This document shows, piece by piece, positions 59,043-64,000 of a stretch of 64,000 nucleotides of DNA. Source of the DNA: Phanerochaete sordida (Eukaryota > Basidiomycota > Agaricomycetes > Polyporales > Phanerochaetaceae); the NCBI GenBank assembly GCA_019973155.2, contig BPQB01000001.1, positions 1,922,001 to 1,986,000 on the forward strand, read 5' to 3'. The translations under genes and the position numbers were made by a program. Within the stretch, counting starts at the first letter, position 1, and the number at the start of each line of letters is the position of its first letter. Below the pieces are notes generated by a model, which saw only the letters and a list, made by a program, of their open reading frames with translations, was not told the origin of the DNA and did no database searches.

Positions 59043-60060
59043 ATGGACACTCAGTACGGCGAATCTGCACCTCCGCCTGCCGACCCCTACGCTGAGGCGT
59101 ACAACGACCAACCCTCCGGCGCACACGCTGACCGCGACAGGGAGGTGCCACCGCCCAGGGGTCGCTCCCGCTCTCGCTCCCCCGTAAGGGACTCCTTCCG
59201 CAGACCGTCACCTACTCCCAAGCGTCCTTCGAATGCGCCTGTTGTGAGCATCCTACACCGCCACGCTTTGAACCAAAACTAACCTTGCGAAGCAGGCGCC
59301 TAACCCATCCAGCGTGCTGGGTGTTTTTGGTCTAAGCATTCGTACTGTCGAGCGCGACCTCGACGAAGAATTCAGCCGCTTCGGTCGTGTGGAGAAGGTC
59401 GTCATCGTATATGATCAGCGCGTGAGTCCTTGGTTGCTTATATGCGTCATGCATCCAGTCTCAATACTACCATACAGTCTGACCGCTCTCGTGGCTTCGG
59501 CTTCATCACGATGTCTACCGTTGAAGAGGCCGGTCGCTGCATCAAGGAACTCAACGGAGTGGTACGTGTTGGGCGCTTGACGACACGTTGTACATATTGA
59601 TGTTCATGTTCATGTTCAGGAACTGAACGGGCGCCGCATTCGTGTCGACTACTCCGTCACCGACAGGCCCCATGCCCCTACCCCCGGAGAGTACATGGGG
59701 CATCGTCGCCGTCGCGGCCGCGACACTTACAGCAGCGAACGCGGCGAGCGTAACGATCGTTACGACCGCTACGATGAGCCCCGTGATCGTCGTGACCGTG
59801 ACCGCGGCGAGCGCGACCCCTACTCTTCCCGCCGCTACGACAGGGATGAGCGGGACAGGGACCATTACGGCCGAGACAGGGACTGGCGCGACCGCCGGAG
59901 CCCTCCTCCCCGCAGCCGTGCTTACTCTCCTGACTACAGAAGGCGCCGCAGCTACTCCAGGAGCCCTCCTCGTGGAAGCAGCCCTGTCCGTGGCGGCCGC
60001 GACTACGATGGCCCCTCCACGAGTGCCGCGCCAGCTTCCAACGGGGAGCCTCGCTGGTGA
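59043..60060 (+). CDS. tra2: Transformer-2-like SR RNA-binding protein
   Basis: Nuclear splicing regulator. Exons 59043..59243, 59296..59421, 59478..59561 and 59620..60060 give 283 aa. Order: acidic/Pro N-terminus, a first RS segment ([18 protein letters not shown]), one RRM (~70-160) with RNP2 LGVFGLS and RNP1 RGFGFITM across the exon 2-3 junction, then a long RS/RD/RY-rich C-terminus. An RRM flanked by two RS-type regions is the Tra2 layout. Tra2 proteins often regulate their own splicing; the TTCATG-repetitive intron 59562..59619 would be a place to look. Confidence 0.94.
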
Positions 60061-60990
60061 ACGACGGTTCGCTGTTTGACCCATGCCTTTTGCATGTGCT
60101 CGCCGCAGGGACCTCCTTAGGGAATATCTCGCGTCGGTGGTCAAGGGTTTGAAGGGTCAAAGCACAAGTGATGAAGTTTCGCGGCGCCCGGTTACCGCAA
60201 TGCATGCACGTTGCCTCAAGTTAGTTGCCTCAAGTTGATCATGTTTTACCATCTTTGGAAGACCCCAGTCTGCAATCCTCGTCCAAATAGCACAAAACCC
60301 AAGTTGTCAAGTTTGCTGTCGTCACGCCTTCCAATGTTCTTGTAATCTCGTTCGCTACGCCCCTCTGAATCTGTTCAAACACAAGTACGCGGGCGCCACC
60401 TGAATGATGTGCAAGATGCTTTTGGTGCGTGTCATTCTTTTCGGGGACAACGCCCACCGGTTTTGGACGCGAAGAGGAGCATCAGCTCTTCCTCGCGGTA
60501 AGTGAACTGACCTCTGCAGCGCTCTCGACACTCGCGATGTCCCTCCGTCCTACGTCCATTTCGCCGAGCCGACGGCAAGACACACCAAGCCTGGACTGCC
60601 TCGTCTTGGTACAAGCCCTTTGACTTCCAGAGCTTCATGGTACAGTGAGAGTTTGTCCTCTACGTTGCCCTGACTCAGGTCTTGGTGGAGCTTGTGACAT
60701 CTGTAGTGCGTTAGTGCCAGTTTCATGTATGTATGTACGCTCTCGAATGGATATGCCTTGTAGAAGACAACCAAGCAGCAGACCAGGCGAGCAGCTCTTC
60801 GTCTCGTCCGCTGCACATTATGTATCATTCGACCAGAGGCCTGAGAGCGGTTCGTTCCAGCTGCGAGACCCAAGCGAAACCATACGCAGGTGGGACGGAA
60901 CGAGCCTGGCTTGGGCGCTTCCTAAATTTCCCCTTCTCTCCCTCTCATTGGTCGCTCAATCCGACCAGACCTTGTCTCTGCACGTCTACC
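60061..60990. other. Intergenic, no gene seen
   Basis: 3' flank of the Tra2-like gene and promoter of Nug1. It holds one short direct repeat (listed separately) and small frames without domains. Confidence 0.4.
60210..60237. repeat. 14-bp direct tandem repeat, two copies
   Basis: GTTGCCTCAAGTTA at 60210-60223 is followed directly by GTTGCCTCAAGTTG at 60224-60237, one mismatch. It lies about 150 bases after the Tra2-like stop codon, and is probably a replication-slippage product in the 3' UTR. Confidence 0.75.
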
Positions 60991-63247
60991 ATGCCTCGTA
61001 TCAGGAAGAGTACGAAATCATAACTAGTTTAAAAATACGTCGCTGACTTCTCTTCTAGAGACAAGCAAGCGGGGTACCACCAACCAGCGCGAAAAGATCA
61101 AGCACAAGGTCAGAGAAACTCGTAAGAAGAGGGGCAAGGAGGCAAAGAAAAACACACAGTGGAAGTCTAGTGCGTTCCCTTGTAGGTTCATTTGAGACCC
61201 GAACCTCATCCTTTTTAGAGCAAAAGAAGGACCCAGGCATCCCCAACAACTTCCCCTACAAGGACCAGATCCTCGCCGAGGTCGCTGAGGAGCGCCGCCA
61301 AGCAGCAGAAGCTAAGCAGTTGCGTAAACAGCAGAAGAAGCAGGCGAAGGCGAAGGCTGCAGCCGGTGTAGAGGAAGCCTCGGACGACGAGGGCTCAGAA
61401 GTCGCTTTCGATGGCATCGCTGCACTCCTCGGTGCAAAGCAGGCCGCTAGCAGCAGCAAGACCAAAGCTGGACCGTCTACTGAAGATGCCGAGGACGAAG
61501 AGGCCGCTACATTCCTTGGTGACGACTTCCCTGACCTGAAGGCTGTTCTCGGCGCGGCAGACGTTGTGGTCGAAGTCCTGGATGCCCGCGACCCGCTCGC
61601 ATACCACAGCACGCACCTCGAAGAAATCGTCAAGGAGAGCGGAAAGAAGCTGCTTCTGGTCCTGAGCAAAATCGGTGCGTCCCATGTTTCGCATATTGAC
61701 CAGTGCTAAACAACGTGTTTCTAGACGGGTGCCCTCGCGAAGCTGTGTCTTCCTGGGCTACACATTTCCGTGCTCAGCACCCCACTGTCCTATTCCGTGC
61801 TTCGTCGGCGTTCATGCCTGCCACCGAACCCTCTCCTGCGAAGGGCAAGGGCAAGGAGCGTGCAGACGATGCGCTGGGTGCGAGCTCTGTGATCGCCGCG
61901 TTGGAGAAGTTTGCCTCCGAGAAGTCCGCCGACGAGCCGCTCGTGGTTGCGGTCGTTGGATCCACCAATGTATGCCCATTCTGTTCTACTTGGGAGCATG
62001 AAAGCTCACTACTATGCTCTATAGTCGGGCAAGAGCTCGTTCATCAACTCGCTGTCGCGGAAGCAAGTTCTTCCTGTCTACAAATTGAGCAGCTCGAATG
62101 ACGGCCCCACGACGACGATCTTCCCGCAAGAGGTGTCCATAGAGGCTGGTGGAAAGAAGATTCGTCTCATCGATACTCCTGGTCTGTCTTGGGCTGCTCT
62201 CGACGAGCAGTCAGCCGAGGACGTTGCACACACCCGCGCCAGAGATATTCTTACGCGCAACAAGGGCCGCATAGACCGTCTCAAAGACCCAGAGCCCGTC
62301 GGTACGTCAGGTTCTTAGCAGCTGAGATATTCGCTCACATCCTTCCCATCGTAGTCTACGAGATCGCCCAGCGTGCGAGCAGAGACGACGTAATGTTATT
62401 CTACAACCTTCCTGCTTTCACGGAGAAGGACTCCAGTGCGCTGCTATCCGCACTTGCACGTGCGAATGGTCTCGTGAAGAAGGTACGTCGTACTCTACGT
62501 GCATATGCACAACAAGCTTGACTCAAGGCCGACCCTCAGGGTGGTGTTCTGGACCTCGTTGGTGCAGCGAGGATTCTCCTTCGTGACTGGAGCACCGGTC
62601 GCTTCCCTCGCTTTACGCTCCCGGGACCTTCGGACGCGTCGACGTCCGAGAACTCCGAGTTCGCCAGCGTATATGCCACAGACGAGAAGATTCTCTCCGC
62701 GCTTCCTACTCGTAAGGAACGCAGGAAGGCCACTGGCGTTGTCAAGTTGGCGCCGTCCCCGCTCGAAGCGCGGAAGATTGCCTTGGAGGTGCCGTGGGTC
62801 GGCGAAGATGATAGCGAGGGCAGCGATGCGGATGAGATCGAGGGTGTTGAGGGCGACGAGAGCGAGGATCTCGAGGAAGACGAGGAAGACGAGGAAGACG
62901 ATGAGGATGTAGCGAGTGATGAAGAGGAGGAGGAAGTTGAGGAACCGGTGCAACCTGCCGGCAAGCGGAAACGCGCTGTCCAGAGCTCAGCTCTGGCGCG
63001 TCCGGCCAAGAAGGTCGCGTTCGCTCCTGAGCCCAAGAACGCCAAGCAGGCGCGTTCTGCTGCTGGCACGAAGAGCAAGCCTGCAGCGCAGAAGCCGACC
63101 AAGGCCGCCACCCCGGCAAAATCGTCAATTAAGTCGCGACCCGCCGCTGCACCGAAGGTCGCCAACTCTAAAAAAGCGTCTGCCCCGTCATTGGCCGGCA
63201 AGGCTGCCAACGGCGAGGAGGCCTACGACTTCAAGAAGTTCTTCTAG
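60991..63247 (+). CDS. NUG1: Nucleolar GTPase Nug1/Grn1 (GNL3L family)
   Basis: Circularly permuted GTPase for 60S subunit maturation and export. Exons 60991..61009, 61059..61169, 61219..61674, 61725..61969, 62025..62301, 62355..62482 and 62540..63247 give 647 aa. The N-terminal GN3L_Grn1 region is highly basic (MPRIRKKTSKRGTTNQREKI) and continues KKDPGIPNNFPYKDQIL. Permuted motif order: DARDPL (G5), SKID (G4), GSTNSGKSS (G1), GPTTT (G2) and DTPG (G3). The C-terminus has a long Asp/Glu tract (~480-530) and a Lys/Ala-rich nucleolar tail ending YDFKKFF. G4 has Ser where NKxD has Asn. The intron 61970..62024 cuts the P-loop codons in phase 0. Confidence 0.96.
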
Positions 63248-64000
63248 ACGCATAGACCCACTTCACACTGCTATTATCTCACGACCACCCTTGCATGTTT
63301 ACTTCGTAATTGTATTTTGCACTGCTACGGCGTTCGCATACATTGTTTTCTGCGTGCATGTCGCTAATGACGGGGAGGATGCACGACAAAGAATCGAATC
63401 ATGCTTGAGAGTGCATGGCTTTTGCCTGGCCCAAATCCTCCCGAAGAGCATCGGCGAGACAAGCTCAGGAGATAGCCAGCGTTGTAGACACGCAGGTCCT
63501 TCGGGGATGTCTCGGTAGGAGATGCTCAGCAGTGTCGTACAGAGTTCTGACTCTCGTGCATGTGCGTACTTTGGTAGCGAACGTGCTTGTTCTTGTAGAT
63601 TTGTGGCACGATAGCAGAACCGAAGAAGTCTCTGGTCCGGCCATGCTTATCCTTAGAGCTCTCGTTGGTCTCTGCTCAACCGAAGCCGTTCCTATGTATT
63701 GGACGGGGCTCAAGACGCTCTTTCTTGGCTTGCGTAAGCGCATCGACCTAATGTTTCTTGACTCAGTGAGGAGACCCTCGGCCTTTTCGCAAGCTCCATG
63801 GACAACACTAAGACCGACCTTTATGCTGGCGGCGTGGCTTTCCAACGTCGACTGTTGCGAATTCCTTGAGTAATAGGAATACATCTGGAAAGGGATATAG
63901 CAACGAGATTGTCATTTAGAAGGACTGACAGAGTTAAGGAAGCTCAACGTTACAGCGCTGGCGAGCGCACAGTGCAGATAACACGGCGGAAAGTACGTGT
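63248..64000. other. Right-hand edge, no gene seen
   Basis: Downstream of Nug1. A plus-strand frame at 63415-63873 and its minus-strand counterpart lack domains and splice logic. Nothing supported before the window ends. Confidence 0.4.

Noticed and set aside
63415..63873. 152-codon plus-strand frame near the right edge
   Set aside because: No domain, mixed composition, overlapping minus-strand frame of equal length.

Overview
The window is nuclear DNA from a filamentous basidiomycete, most likely an Agaricomycete. The evidence is GC-rich coding sequence, many GT-AG introns of about 40-75 nt, very small exons, and basidiomycete-type versions of several genes: an FlbA/Thn1-like RGS protein, an OLE1 desaturase fused to cytochrome b5, and an Atf1/AtfA-type bZIP. 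No operon, CRISPR array, complete transposon, rRNA or convincing tRNA was seen. Gene models were spliced by hand. Nearly every junction was checked for reading phase and for agreement with the protein family.

Layout. 1-4.3 kb: 3' part of an RGS regulator, a MAPR/cytochrome b5-like ER protein ending in RDEL, and an unrecognised small gene. 4.3-6.3 kb: no gene seen. 6.3-18.3 kb: a dense housekeeping block with Nup160/Nup120, an NDUFA4-like respiratory subunit, ARA2-type aldo-keto reductase, STI1, an SOD-fold mitoribosomal protein, OST2/DAD1 and a five-exon mitofissin (Atg44/DUF1748). 18.8-24.2 kb: methyltransferase, isochorismatase-like hydrolase and FAD aromatic monooxygenase, a possible small metabolic group. 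24.5-30.7 kb: a large Ser-rich coiled-coil protein of unknown function and the AP-3 mu subunit. 31.7-37.2 kb: delta-9 desaturase and a Zn2Cys6 regulator. 37.6-47.9 kb: ATP synthase subunit d, hexokinase, calcineurin B, the mitochondrial tRNA GTPase MSS1 and a histidine acid phosphatase. 47.9-58 kb: mostly gene-free, with two strongly GC-rich stretches and the Atf1-like bZIP as the only gene. 58-63.3 kb: eL18, a Tra2-type SR protein and the nucleolar GTPase Nug1.

Functional links. Several products act in mitochondria (NDUFA4-like, mS43-like, mitofissin, ATP7, MSS1). Stress and signalling functions recur (RGS, STI1 with a textbook heat-shock element, calcineurin B, Atf1-like bZIP). Ribosome production is represented by eL18 and Nug1. 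These look like scattered housekeeping genes, not one pathway. The most unusual observations are structural: stop-free introns of 3n length (one splits the bZIP DNA-binding region), a 12-nt internal exon in the desaturase together with a frame conflict at its N-terminus, an initiator codon spliced off on its own in eL18, and an acid phosphatase with an altered HD motif and a membrane anchor in place of a secretion signal.
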